From NCBI GenBank assembly GCA_030427585.1, contig JAUIBW010000008.1, positions 69,831 through 133,830 on the forward strand: a stretch of 64,000 bases of DNA, in the 5' to 3' direction. The notes beneath the pieces are model-generated. The model ran no database searches and had not been told where the DNA came from. It saw only the letters and a program-made list of their open reading frames with translations. Both the position numbers and the translations under genes were made by a program. Shown here in pieces: positions 6,911-16,174 of this stretch. Numbering within the stretch: position 1 is the first letter of the stretch; every line of letters begins with the position of its first letter. Source of the DNA: Bacteroidia bacterium (lineage in GTDB: Bacteria; Bacteroidota; Bacteroidia; Flavobacteriales; Flavobacteriaceae).

Positions 6911-9730
6911 CTAAAATGTATAATTAAGGCTTAGACTTATCGTACTTCCTTTTTTATAAGAAAGTATTGTTTCTTCTACCTCATTAACTGGATTGTTATT
7001 AGTATCAAACCTGATTCCAGCTTGATTTTCTTGAGCTATTAATTGAGTTTGTTTAATTTTTGGATTTAGCAAGTTTCTTGCTGTTAACTTGACTTTGAAT
7101 TTGTCATTGATTTGTTTACTAAGAATAAGGTCCATTGTTACAAATCCATTTTCAATGATTTCTTCGTTATACAAAGTTTCTTTATTGGCAACATCATCAG
7201 GCGAACCTAACGCAAATATTCTATCTGAAGCATAGTTTCCTGTTAAGGTAGCGATGAATTCTTTTTCTTTTTGATTAGAATAGCTCAGAGACCCATTTAC
7301 AATCCAATCTGATGCGCCTTGTAAGCCAGATTCGGTTTTGTTTTTATATCTAAACTCTTCAAATTGCCCTGCATCTCTATCTTCTCCTTTAAGGTCTTGT
7401 GAATGCCACATTCGAGTAACATTAACATTTAAATTCAGGTTAGCTTTATCTTCGATTTCAACAAGATTAATGCGGCCTTCAAGTTCAACTCCATATATAT
7501 CAGCTTTTTCTGCTGTGTTAAAATAAGAGAACACTCCTGCTGCTCCTCTGGTTTGTGCCAGGTTAATTGGATCTTCTATTTTTTTATAAAAACCTGTTAA
7601 TGATATTAGCTCCTTAGATGTTGGGAAAAATTCCCATTTTAAGTCATAATTATAATTAGTTGAAGGTTTTAAATTAGGATTTCCTCGAGTGACCCTGCCT
7701 GTAGGAGAAACATATTCGAAAGGCGCTATTTCTTTAAATTCTGGTAATGTAAAGGTTTGACTAGCCGCTAGTCGAATATTGTGTTTTTCATTAACCTCGT
7801 ACTTAAGACTCATACTAGGTAATAGATTACTATATTCATTAAAAATGAAATTATCACTCCCAGAAAAGTTGGCCACGTTAAAGAAAGGTACATCTAATTG
7901 GTCTTCTTCATATCGAATACCTAGATTAGCAACTAATTTTTTAATTCGTATATCAAAATTAAGGAAGGCTGCTTGTTCTTCTAATAAAGCTTCATAAGTA
8001 TCATTCTGATCTCTAGGAATAAAAGTTCCATTATCTACATTTTGAAAATTCAAACCTTCATCCAGATTGTCAAAAGAATTAATAGACAAGCCTACACTAC
8101 TTCTAGAAAGTGCCAAACCATTAAATCTGGATTCAAAATCTCTTTCTTTTTTTCTATAATTGATTCCAATATCAAATTTTGCAGAATAGAATTCACTATC
8201 GGTCATTACCCTGTTATACTTAAGGAATCCATTTATTTCTTTATCTTTAATTTCTTGAGATGATTTTCGTTGCTGAAAACCTCCCGTATTACCAAACCTA
8301 ATATCATTTACTCCATAAATATTAAGTTCATTTCTAATACGATTAGGTTCGTCAGCATTTACCACATTATATCCTATACCCCAGTCTATTTCATCTTTTT
8401 CTGTAATACTATGATCACCGAATAATTGATTGATAAAAAGAGTAGTTTGTCTAAACAATTGATCTCTTACAAATTGAGATGCATTATCAGCAATTGGTGT
8501 TTCTTCAAAAATACCAGCTCTACCTCCTCGACCAAATTCATTAAGTTGATCTTCTCCTTTATTAATAAATAAAGAATTGAATTTCAACTTAGTGTTACTG
8601 CCTATCCTATATGCTAAATTTAGAAGACCTGTTGTATTGGTAGTACTTATAAAACGCTCGGCATCCGGAATGGTGTCATTAACAAAGTTTGCTCTGTATT
8701 CTTTAAATTCTCCAATCCTTTGTTGATGAGACTTTGAATATGATCCTGTAAAAAACACGGATAAATTATTCCCAAACACTTCTACTTTTTCTCCTGCTGT
8801 AACAGAAATACCAAAATTGGCCGGAGTATTTGATGTCTCTGGATTCCAGCTCTCTTGTGTTAGAGCTGTTTCCGTATTTAGGTTACTAGAATAAAATCCT
8901 AAAGTTGTATTATTAGTGTTTTGCGTACTCCTAAAATTGTTCCATGTATCACCATCGATAACATTAGTATTTACACCTCCACTTACACTTATAGTTAGTT
9001 CTCCATTCCCAGAATATTCCTTAGAGACTATATCAACATTTCCAGAAGCTTGATCCCCATAAAACAATGAAGAATATGTTTTACTTACTCCAATATTTTG
9101 AATAATATTTGCAGAAAATAAACCTAAATCTATGTTTTTTCTTTCTACATCTTCAGAAGGAACAGGTAATCCATTCATTGTTGTAGAAAGGTAGCGGTCT
9201 CCAAGACCTCTAATAAAAATATCTCCTGAGCCCTCTACTTTGTTAACTCCTGATATTTTTGCCGTAGCGGCAGCGGCATCAGATACTCCTTGTTTTGACA
9301 ATTGTTCTGCTCCAATACTTTCTTTAATTTGTACTGCTTGTTTCTGTTCTAAAAGCAACGCTTCTTCGCGTTCGCGATTAGTAACTACTTTTATCACAAC
9401 TTCTTCTAATGCTGCTGCAGTAGCTCCCATAGTAGCATCTACCACGGCTACTTTATCTGCTTCTACTACTACATTGGGTATTTCTACTGTTTGATACCCT
9501 GTAAAGCTAAATGATAGCGTATATGTCCCCACAGGAACTCCTGTAATCTCATATAATCCATCAAAATCTGTAGACGCTCCTTTAGCTGTTCCTCCTACAA
9601 TTACATTAGCAAAAGGAAGGGGTTGATTGTTTGATTCTTTATCTAATAATTTTCCGGCAATAGTCCCGGTTTCTTGTGCAAAAATGGCTCCTATAAAAAA
9701 TAGTGCCAATACTGTAAATGTTTGTCTCAT
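6911..9730 (-). CDS. TonB-dependent outer-membrane receptor with N-terminal carboxypeptidase-regulatory-like domain
   Basis: 939 residues. Signal peptide about 1-18; CarboxypepD_reg-like beta-sandwich about 22-100 (GTIAGKLLDKESNNQPLPFANV, FDGLYEI, GYQTVEI); plug domain about 130-235 (SKQGVSDAAAATAKISGVN, FIRGLGDRYLSTTMNGLPVPS); then a beta-barrel ending with the aromatic LSLNYTF. It is paralogous to the receptor at 11618-14428, with the same N-terminal architecture. It is first in a two-gene operon with the tandem beta-helix lipoprotein. No SusD neighbour is present, so this is not a classical glycan locus. A weak phased TAACA array lies at 10011-10037, implying a long (about 270 nt) leader if real. 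Confidence 0.92.
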   Translation of the reverse strand: MRQTFTVLALFFIGAIFAQETGTIAGKLLDKESNNQPLPFANVIVGGTAKGASTDFDGLYEITGVPVGTYTLSFSFTGYQTVEIPNVVVEADKVAVVDATMGATAAALEEVVIKVVTNREREEALLLEQKQAVQIKESIGAEQLSKQGVSDAAAATAKISGVNKVEGSGDIFIRGLGDRYLSTTMNGLPVPSEDVERKNIDLGLFSANIIQNIGVSKTYSSLFYGDQASGNVDIVSKEYSGNGELTISVSGGVNTNVIDGDTWNNFRSTQNTNNTTLGFYSSNLNTETALTQESWNPETSNTPANFGISVTAGEKVEVFGNNLSVFFTGSYSKSHQQRIGEFKEYRANFVNDTIPDAERFISTTNTTGLLNLAYRIGSNTKLKFNSLFINKGEDQLNEFGRGGRAGIFEETPIADNASQFVRDQLFRQTTLFINQLFGDHSITEKDEIDWGIGYNVVNADEPNRIRNELNIYGVNDIRFGNTGGFQQRKSSQEIKDKEINGFLKYNRVMTDSEFYSAKFDIGINYRKKERDFESRFNGLALSRSSVGLSINSFDNLDEGLNFQNVDNGTFIPRDQNDTYEALLEEQAAFLNFDIRIKKLVANLGIRYEEDQLDVPFFNVANFSGSDNFIFNEYSNLLPSMSLKYEVNEKHNIRLAASQTFTLPEFKEIAPFEYVSPTGRVTRGNPNLKPSTNYNYDLKWEFFPTSKELISLTGFYKKIEDPINLAQTRGAAGVFSYFNTAEKADIYGVELEGRINLVEIEDKANLNLNVNVTRMWHSQDLKGEDRDAGQFEEFRYKNKTESGLQGASDWIVNGSLSYSNQKEKEFIATLTGNYASDRIFALGSPDDVANKETLYNEEIIENGFVTMDLILSKQINDKFKVKLTARNLLNPKIKQTQLIAQENQAGIRFDTNNNPVNEVEETILSYKKGSTISLSLNYTF

Positions 9731-10010
9731 TATGTGTTTTCAAAATCTGATACAAATAAATACGGTTTTACAGTAATTAGCTTTACCCCACTATTATGGT
9801 TAGTTTAAGGGATTGTGATGTAGGAAAAATGAATAAAAAGGCGAAATCTGTAAGATTTTCAGGGAATTTTACGTCTAAAATTTCATACTATTAAATTCGC
9901 AATAAACAATTGAATTATAAGGTTTACCTATATCAATCGAGGATAGTTTATCTATACTGTTTTTTGGGTCTCGAATATCGACGGTTATACAAAATCTGTT
10001 TTTTACAAAT

Positions 10011-10037
10011 TATTAGAGAATTGTTATGAAGATGTTA
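10011..10037 (-). promoter_or_regulatory. Weak candidate Pho-type array (minus orientation)
   Basis: On the plus strand TATTA, TGTTA and TGTTA start at 10011, 10022 and 10033, exactly 11 bp apart. On the minus strand a TTTG core starts at 10009, 17 bp from the second TAACA, against 18 bp at the stronger sites. It could drive the 9730 receptor operon. Only two good units, so tentative. Confidence 0.35.
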
Positions 10038-10188
10038 AACCAGATAAATTCACAGAACCTGTCTTAACAATAAGATAAAATATGATACCAAAATATTGGA
10101 TAACAAGGTAAGTTTTCTTTATGTTTTTAATCCTTCAACTTGATTATTAATAATTTACAAATTATCTATTCTGAAATAAGCTAAAAAA

Positions 10189-10215
10189 AGAAGCCTGGCA
10201 ATTAGCCAAGCTTCT
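10189..10215 (-). terminator. Hairpin terminator of the 14428-10248 operon
   Basis: Arms 10189-10199 and 10205-10215 (AGAAGCCTGGC/GCCAAGCTTCT, one mismatch), followed in the minus direction by a T-run. It lies just beyond the lipoprotein stop. Confidence 0.7.
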
Positions 10216-10247
10216 ACAATTCAAATACTTAAATATGGGATATTATA

Positions 10248-11576
10248 TTATTGACGAGTCCAATCTGATGTCCAGTTATCACTCTCTTGTAATGCTCCTG
10301 CATAGTTAGCAGCATCAAAAAATGCTCCTAGTGTAGAAGGATCAAAATTATCTACGCCATCTACCGCAGTAGTATATGTATAAGTCCCTCTGAAACCTGT
10401 AATTTCAAAACCAGCTGGTACAGCGGTACCTGCACTATTAAAAGGAGCTCCAGAACCATCTACAGTAAAATTATTAAAGGTAGAAAAATCTGCAAGGTCA
10501 ACGGTTGCACCGCCATGATCTAAATCAAATGATTTTGCATTATCGATGATAGAATTTCTAACAATTACTTCGTTATTATTAAGGTTGGTTAATGTTTGAT
10601 CATCATCTACTTCAATTCCTTTTCCTGGGAAAGCTTTGATGATAGCATTATACATTTTTACTTTGGTTCCTGCTCTAAACTCAATTCCTTTATTTTCTCC
10701 ATCACCATCTTCTGCACCGATTAGCGTAATATTAGATAAGGTAGGATTAGAAAATGGTGCTGCATCTGGAGCAGAAGATAAATTATCTGCCTCAATTCCT
10801 TTATCTCCGGCTGCAGAAGTTTGTTGTGCAATCCAGAATTGTCCATTTCCAACCCAACCATCTGTCCAGTCAAAGGAATCATCTCCAGCACCAGTTACAA
10901 TAGCATACTTTAAGTTTACAGTTCCTCCAAAAAATTCTATTCCATCATCATTTCCATTAAAAGCCTGGATATACTCTAAAGTAGTTCCGTTACCCACACC
11001 ATATAATGAAAGTCCGTTATATTCTGCATCATCATTAATTTTTCCTCCTGTATACTCTAAACGTACATAACGTAATATTCCTGAGTTATCTGCCGGATCG
11101 GTACCTCCATAGGTAAGATTTGCAACTTCTGTAGTTGCTGTAGTACCTCTATTGATAGGGGCTTTACCAGCTAATAATAATCCTCCCCAATCTCCAGGAT
11201 TAGGAGTAGACTTATTAGAGGTAAATACAATAGGTTGTGCTGCAGTACCTTCTGCGATAATTTTTGCTCCTTGTTCTATAGCTAAATATGAGAATACTCC
11301 TCCTACATCACCTGCGATAATTTTTGTACCTGCTTCGATCGTTAATGTAACTCCATCTACCACCGATACACCTCCTCTTAGCTCGTATACCTCGCTTGAT
11401 TTTAATGTAGTATTTTGTGTAATCTGACCCTCTAATATTTCGGTTCCTGAAGTATCACCACCAGACCCCCCCTGGTTGATTGTAATATCCCCTATATTAT
11501 CTTCTTGTATGGTACAAGCACTAAATAAAATTGCTGTTCCGATTACTATTCCCGTAAGTAAATTTTTAGTTTTCAT
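10248..11576 (-). CDS. Single-copy beta-helix lipoprotein, partner of a TonB receptor
   Basis: 442 residues. Signal peptide with lipobox (AILFSACTIQED), then one copy of the beta-helix module found twice in the 4901-6871 protein: TLTIEAGTKIIAG, NPGDWGGLLLAGKAP, LTYGGTDPADNSGILRYVR, EYNGLSLYGVGNGT, NDDGIEFFGGTVNLKYA and DWTDGWVGNGQF. A further Asp/Asn-rich helical-turn region (about 270-400) and an aromatic-rich C-terminus follow. It lies 41 bp downstream of the paralogous TonB receptor. The conserved receptor-lipoprotein pairing suggests the two form one uptake unit, but no substrate can be read from sequence. Confidence 0.88.
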   Translation of the reverse strand: MKTKNLLTGIVIGTAILFSACTIQEDNIGDITINQGGSGGDTSGTEILEGQITQNTTLKSSEVYELRGGVSVVDGVTLTIEAGTKIIAGDVGGVFSYLAIEQGAKIIAEGTAAQPIVFTSNKSTPNPGDWGGLLLAGKAPINRGTTATTEVANLTYGGTDPADNSGILRYVRLEYTGGKINDDAEYNGLSLYGVGNGTTLEYIQAFNGNDDGIEFFGGTVNLKYAIVTGAGDDSFDWTDGWVGNGQFWIAQQTSAAGDKGIEADNLSSAPDAAPFSNPTLSNITLIGAEDGDGENKGIEFRAGTKVKMYNAIIKAFPGKGIEVDDDQTLTNLNNNEVIVRNSIIDNAKSFDLDHGGATVDLADFSTFNNFTVDGSGAPFNSAGTAVPAGFEITGFRGTYTYTTAVDGVDNFDPSTLGAFFDAANYAGALQESDNWTSDWTRQ

Positions 11577-11617
11577 TTTATATAATGATTAATTTTAGTT
11601 GTGTTTTCCGTTTATAA

Positions 11618-14428
11618 TTAAAGTTTAAAAGTAACTCCAAGGCTAAAGTTGATACCGTTATCGAATTTATAGGTGGTAAATTCCTGACCTAAGTCTTCTT
11701 GATCCTGGTATCGTTCTATTGATGGGTTTAATAAGTTTTTAGCTTTAAGGCTTATTTCTACATGCTTTCCAATCTCATCTTTGAAATTAAAATTTAGCAC
11801 TCCAAATCCTTTTTCAAAAATATCTCCTACTCCATTTCCACCGGCAGAGTATACTCTATCTCCAAAAATGTTAAAATCTAAAGCTGAAGTAATTTTGTGA
11901 TTGCCAAATTCTTTAGCATATACTACATCTGCATTTACAAGAAAAGGAGAAGCTCCTTGTAATTGCCTTTCTACATTAGTGGGTGCAATATTAGAACCAT
12001 TAAATGTGGTAATCGTTGGGTCAATCTCTACTTTTGTATACATTATTGTAGTATTAACGCCAAAGTTTAGGTTGTTCCAGATTGTTTCTTCTGTGTTAAA
12101 GAGATTACCCAGATTCTTTCTATATTCTAATTCTGCTCCAAAGATTATTGCATTATCAGAATTGATAAACGTATTTACATTTGAGGCCGATGCTACAAAC
12201 ACTTTTTCGATTGGGTTTTCGATATATTTACCAAATAGCGTAGCCGCTACCAATTCACCGGTCTGCTCAGGAAAGTGCTCCCATTTGATATCTACATTAT
12301 AGTTATCAGAATTACTTAGAATAGTATTTCCCAAAGTAGCTTCGGTAACATCTTCATCTAAGAAAGGTGCTATTTCTGTAAATTTTGGTAGTGTAACGGT
12401 CTTACTGGCTGCGAAACGAAGGTTTGATGTTGAATTTAATTCATACTTCAAGCTTATACTAGGTAGAATAAAAGTTTCATCAATTTTTCTGGTTCTAAAA
12501 GGAGATGTTTCTAAGTCTTGTTGTTCTCTATAGAATATATTTTGCTCAAACAATTCTGCACGAATACCTCCATTAAAGGTTAGTTTCTCGGTAAACGCAT
12601 ATTGCAAATTTGCATATCCTGCAATAGTTGATAAATCGGCCTCATAAATCCTTGTTGGATTAAGGTTTTCTAAAACAATGTATTCTCCATTAAGAAAATT
12701 AGTTTCATTTAATAATGCATCCGGATTATTAAAATCTACATTTTGGTTTACAAGGCTATTAAGGTTATAGTTTAATTGATTAGACTCAAAATCCCTATCT
12801 TTTGATCTTCCTGCCAATCCAAAAGTAAATTTGTTTTTAAAATTATCGTCTTCACCCTTTCCAAAATTAATGTCAAAATCAATATTTCCAGAATAATCAT
12901 TTTCATTTAGTTCCTGATAAAAACGTTGGTTATTTGCCAAATCCGGACTTGTTCGGTTTCCTAAAACAAGGTTTCCATTTTGTAATTCTGTAAACACCAA
13001 TTGACGTCTGTCGGGTATTAAGCCCTTTGCTTTATTATATGCAAATCCCCAATTTAACTGGTACTTTCTTTCGCTGAATCTGTGTTCTCCGGTAAGTTGT
13101 TGTGTAAACAGGTTATTTTGTTCGTAGGTTCCTCTTCTTAAACGAATACCTACATCTGTATCTTCACTACTTACACCATCTGTAAACTCTCTAAGTTCAT
13201 CTTTGGTATCATTAACAAACAAGGTAGTAGCAAGAATCTTATTGTTACTGTTCCATCGATACCCTATACTTCCTAATACTGTAGTATTAGTAAAATATTC
13301 GTATCGATCTACATTTTTAAAATTACCTATTCCAGTAATACTTTCTCCTTGAGAGTTAAAAGCGGCCTGGTTACCTCCCAAAGCGGTTCTGTGGTTTTGA
13401 TCAAATGATGCCGTAACCAATACATCTAATTTTTGATCTTCTGCAACTGTAAAGGTTTTACCGCCAGTTATACTCATACCTCCATCAGGGGCATTAAATC
13501 TTTTTACCGGATTAAAAGAAGTATCAAAAGGATAGTAATCTATTTCTGTACTATTATAATTGTAATTCGGAATATCTAAGAAAACAGGAACTCTTCTAGA
13601 TCCATCATCTAATCCCCATTCATCGTATTGCCCACCATTAAGTAAGAAAAAATCATTACTAACGGCATTAGAATTTACTCCCGAACTAAAACCAACTTCC
13701 AAAAAACCTTTTCCTGGTCGATCTTTGGTATCGATATTTACACTTGCTCCGGCAAAATCACCATATATATTAGGGGAATATGTTTTATAAATCCCTAAAT
13801 TCTCAACTATATCGGTCGGAAAAATCCCAAGATCAATAAGTTTTAATTTTGGGTTTAATGACGGGATAGGCAGCCCATTTAAATAGGCATTGTTATAACG
13901 ATCTCCTAATCCACGAACATATAGTTTATCACTCTGTCTAGAAATACCAGTTGCTTTAGTTAAACCTGTAGCAACATCACTCACTCCTTTTTTAGAAAGT
14001 TCTTGCGCTCCTATCTTTTGTTGAATAGTCACTGCATTTTTCTGTTCTAACAAAATAGCAGCTTCAGATTCTTTTTTGGTAGTCGTTTTAATTACAACCT
14101 CATCTAGTGCAGCTGCACTTGCCGCCATTGCAGTATTAACTGTAGTAGCTTCATTTGATTTTACGATTACATCTTTAATGTCTAAAGTTTCATACCCTAC
14201 AAAACTAAACTCTAGTACATATGTTCCTGGCTCTACGTTTTCAATAGTATATAAACCATCAAAATCTGTAGTTGTTCCTTTTGTTGTTCCTTTAATTAAT
14301 ACATTAGCAAAAGGTAAAGGTTGATTATTAGATTCCTTATCTAATAATGTTCCGGTAATCGAACCGGTTTCTTGCGCGAAGAGTATTCCTACAAAAAATA
14401 ATGTAAAAAGTGTAACAATTTTTCTCAT
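11618..14428 (-). CDS. TonB-dependent outer-membrane receptor, Pho-linked paralogue
   Basis: 936 residues. Signal peptide about 1-18 (FTLFFVGILFAQETG), CarboxypepD_reg-like domain about 22-100, plug about 130-235 (SKKGVSDVATGLTKATGI, YVRGLGDRYNNAYLNGLPIPS), barrel to the C-terminal LGVTFKL. The first 150 residues closely match the receptor at 6911-9730; the barrels are more diverged, so the two may import different ligands. Upstream is the best regulatory array of the window: six 11-bp-phased positions (14469-14528) and a GTTCTTTG -7-like element. This ties the operon to the adjacent phosphate genes. Confidence 0.92.
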   Translation of the reverse strand: MRKIVTLFTLFFVGILFAQETGSITGTLLDKESNNQPLPFANVLIKGTTKGTTTDFDGLYTIENVEPGTYVLEFSFVGYETLDIKDVIVKSNEATTVNTAMAASAAALDEVVIKTTTKKESEAAILLEQKNAVTIQQKIGAQELSKKGVSDVATGLTKATGISRQSDKLYVRGLGDRYNNAYLNGLPIPSLNPKLKLIDLGIFPTDIVENLGIYKTYSPNIYGDFAGASVNIDTKDRPGKGFLEVGFSSGVNSNAVSNDFFLLNGGQYDEWGLDDGSRRVPVFLDIPNYNYNSTEIDYYPFDTSFNPVKRFNAPDGGMSITGGKTFTVAEDQKLDVLVTASFDQNHRTALGGNQAAFNSQGESITGIGNFKNVDRYEYFTNTTVLGSIGYRWNSNNKILATTLFVNDTKDELREFTDGVSSEDTDVGIRLRRGTYEQNNLFTQQLTGEHRFSERKYQLNWGFAYNKAKGLIPDRRQLVFTELQNGNLVLGNRTSPDLANNQRFYQELNENDYSGNIDFDINFGKGEDDNFKNKFTFGLAGRSKDRDFESNQLNYNLNSLVNQNVDFNNPDALLNETNFLNGEYIVLENLNPTRIYEADLSTIAGYANLQYAFTEKLTFNGGIRAELFEQNIFYREQQDLETSPFRTRKIDETFILPSISLKYELNSTSNLRFAASKTVTLPKFTEIAPFLDEDVTEATLGNTILSNSDNYNVDIKWEHFPEQTGELVAATLFGKYIENPIEKVFVASASNVNTFINSDNAIIFGAELEYRKNLGNLFNTEETIWNNLNFGVNTTIMYTKVEIDPTITTFNGSNIAPTNVERQLQGASPFLVNADVVYAKEFGNHKITSALDFNIFGDRVYSAGGNGVGDIFEKGFGVLNFNFKDEIGKHVEISLKAKNLLNPSIERYQDQEDLGQEFTTYKFDNGINFSLGVTFKL

Positions 14429-14760
14429 TTAACTTGTTCTGAAATTCCCGGCAAAGAACGACAGGCAGTGTTAAATGTGTGTTATTCAAAAATTAATTAT
14501 GTGTCATATTAATGTTAGAAAATTGTTATCTATCATTGTTTATAGAATGTTTTCTCAATATTAATCCAGTGTTAGATCTAACCATAAACTACTGTAAATG
14601 AGAAATTAATCCTGATAAAAATCTTCTTAAAAAAGATCGGTTTTATTGTTAAGAAAACATACAACAAATCGGTAATGTAAAAAAAAATTAAACCTTTCTT
14701 AGATTGAAAAATCAAATTACAAAAGTGATGTCATTCTTTTTTGACAGTTTTGGAAAACAA
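14429..14760. other. Intergenic promoter region of the TonB operon
   Basis: No gene seen. The promoter-proximal half carries the phased TAACA array and a TTCTTTGC element. The distal half is AT-rich and unremarkable. Confidence 0.6.
14452..14528 (-). promoter_or_regulatory. Putative Pho box array plus -7 element of the TonB operon
   Basis: On the plus strand TGTTA, TGTTA, AATTA, TGTCA, TGTTA and TGTTA start at 14469, 14480, 14491, 14502, 14513 and 14524: six positions exactly 11 bp apart, five of them matching TGT(T/C)A. In the direction of transcription the TAACA nearest the gene is followed 18 bp later by the TTTG of GTTCTTTGC. The porin promoter has the same 18-bp distance and the same GTTCTTTGC. 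Eleven bp is the period of known Pho boxes. PhoB binding is inference. Confidence 0.7.
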
Positions 14761-14787
14761 AAAAGACCTCCTATCCGGAAGTCTTTT
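14761..14787 (-). terminator. Hairpin terminator of the MORN-like gene
   Basis: Arms 14761-14771 and 14777-14787 (AAAAGACCTCC/GGAAGTCTTTT, one mismatch), just past the stop of the 14811-15170 gene. Confidence 0.65.
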
Positions 14788-14810
14788 CTGTTTATTTTTT
14801 GTAGTAGAAT

Positions 14811-15170
14811 CTAATTCTTATAATTCACAACTACATTGTCTTTACCAGACCAAGTTGTTACATCAGCAATTTGATTTTTATCATAATTTACTTCGGATAA
14901 TTTATCTGCATTCCAGAAAAACCATTTCCCAGTTTTTACTCCATTATCATATTGCCCCATGGCAATTTTCTTTCCGGTAGCATCATACGATTTCCATTCT
15001 CCATGAAGCTTACCTTCTTTATTATAGAAACCCTGCTGTCTTACTGTTCCATCTTCAAAATAAAATGTACCCTTAATCTTATCTCCTTGCTTTTCAAAAG
15101 TCGGTTTTACATCCTGAGCCATTGCTGTTGCAGAAAATAAAATGGCCATTGCTACTATTATCTTTTTCAT
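14811..15170 (-). CDS. Small secreted MORN-like (YwqK-type) repeat protein
   Basis: 119 residues. Clear signal peptide (MKKIIVAMAILFSATAMAQ), then MORN-like units of the form G-x-F-Y-x-x-G-T-V-R-Q-Q-G-F-Y, G-K-L-H-G-E-W-K-S-Y, G-x-x-x-A-x-G-Q-Y and G-V-K-T-G-K-W-F-F-W. Such proteins are often labelled YwqK-family antitoxin, but there is no toxin next to this one. It is probably periplasmic or outer-membrane associated. An 11-bp-phased array lies 50-98 bp upstream of its ATG, in the orientation opposite to its transcription, so Pho control is possible but not secure. Confidence 0.85.
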   Translation of the reverse strand: MKKIIVAMAILFSATAMAQDVKPTFEKQGDKIKGTFYFEDGTVRQQGFYNKEGKLHGEWKSYDATGKKIAMGQYDNGVKTGKWFFWNADKLSEVNYDKNQIADVTTWSGKDNVVVNYKN

Positions 15171-15219
15171 GATTTTAAATATTTTAGATTATTTGGGATG
15201 TCGACTTATATTATAAAAG

Positions 15220-15268
15220 TAATATTTATTTTACATTTAAACAACATTTTAGTAACATTAAATTAACA
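15220..15268 (+). promoter_or_regulatory. Phased TAACA array between the MORN-like gene and the chrA remnant
   Basis: TAATA, TTACA, CAACA, TAACA and TAACA start at 15220, 15231, 15242, 15253 and 15264, all 11 bp apart. The orientation points toward the chrA pseudogene, about 170 bp away; no TTTG element stands at +18 or +29. It may instead serve the divergent gene at 15170, as the reversed array upstream of phoB would. Confidence 0.5.
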
Positions 15269-15437
15269 TTAATCTCGCAATTACCTATATATCATGTTTT
15301 TATATTATTATAAATATTTTTACGTAATGTTCAAAATCATCAATTCTACCTTACTTTTATTATCATGACCAATATTATATTTATACTTTTGATCACGTTA
15401 AATTATCTGTGTCATTTTATATATCTATTATATTTGA

Positions 15438-16174
15438 ATGAATAACAAGAAAAGACTTATTGAGGTTGCTATTCTTTTTTTAAGCTAGGTTGTTTTGTTT
15501 TTGGTGACCCGGCAGCACATATCTCCATGATGAAAAACCAAGTAGTTGATAAAAAAATGGATAGATAAGCAACATTTTCTGGATCTTATCGGAGCCACCA
15601 ACTTAATTCCTGGGCCCAATTCTACTGATATGATTATGCATTGTGGTCATGAGCGTACAGGGATCGCTGGTCTTTTATTACCAAAGCCTGTTTTATTTTT
15701 CCTGAGGTAATCACCACAGAAACCTTAATTTGGTTTTATACTTCTTATGAATAACTTAGCTTCTCGAGGTAACTCCTTCTATTTCTAGTATCAAATCTGC
15801 CGTACCCACTATTATTTTATCAGCCACAATTATTGGTTATCAATTAGCTGGATTTTGAGGGGCTGTAGCGGCTACATTGAGAATCTTTTTCCATTCTTTT
15901 TGTATTTGTATTACTTCTTAATCCATTAGTCCCTAAAATGAGAAAATCAAAAATATTTAGTTATTTTCTCGATACTGTCAATATTGCCGCAGTTGCTATC
16001 ATGTTATCGGTATCTTTTGTAATGTCTTTAGATACCTTAATCGACTGGAAAGCAATACTTATTGCTTTGATGGGTATTATTATAATTGGATTTAAAAAAG
16101 TAAATCCCATATGGATTGTACCAGGAGGATCACTTTTGGGATACGTGTTAAGTCTTATATCGAGACACTTTTAA
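15438..16174 (+). pseudogene. chrA: Degraded chromate transporter (ChrA family)
   Basis: Reading across frames gives a ChrA-like protein: an N-terminal FLKLGCFVFGDPAAHISMM, then ATNLIPGPNSTDMIMHCGHERTGIAGL, a TIIGYQLAGF block, and a C-terminal piece IAAVAIMLSVSFVMSLDTL with PGGSLLGYVLSL. The 15438 ATG frame hits a stop after 16 codons, inside a run of T, and several more frameshifts and in-frame stops follow. Only the last 78 codons (15938-16174) stay open. ChrA proteins exchange chromate or sulfate across the inner membrane; this copy cannot make a full product. It sits inside the phosphate island and ends just before a second phased array. Confidence 0.85.

Larger units (their letters stand above)
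9731..10247. other. Intergenic region between the two TonB operons
   Basis: 517 bp with no gene. It holds the terminator of the upstream operon (10189-10215), a candidate phased TAACA array (10011-10037), and otherwise AT-rich DNA that should contain the promoter of the 9730 receptor gene. Confidence 0.6.

Noticed and set aside
4901..14428. SusCD polysaccharide utilisation locus
   Set aside because: The receptors lack a SusD partner and no glycoside hydrolase or sulfatase is present; the neighbours are phosphate genes.
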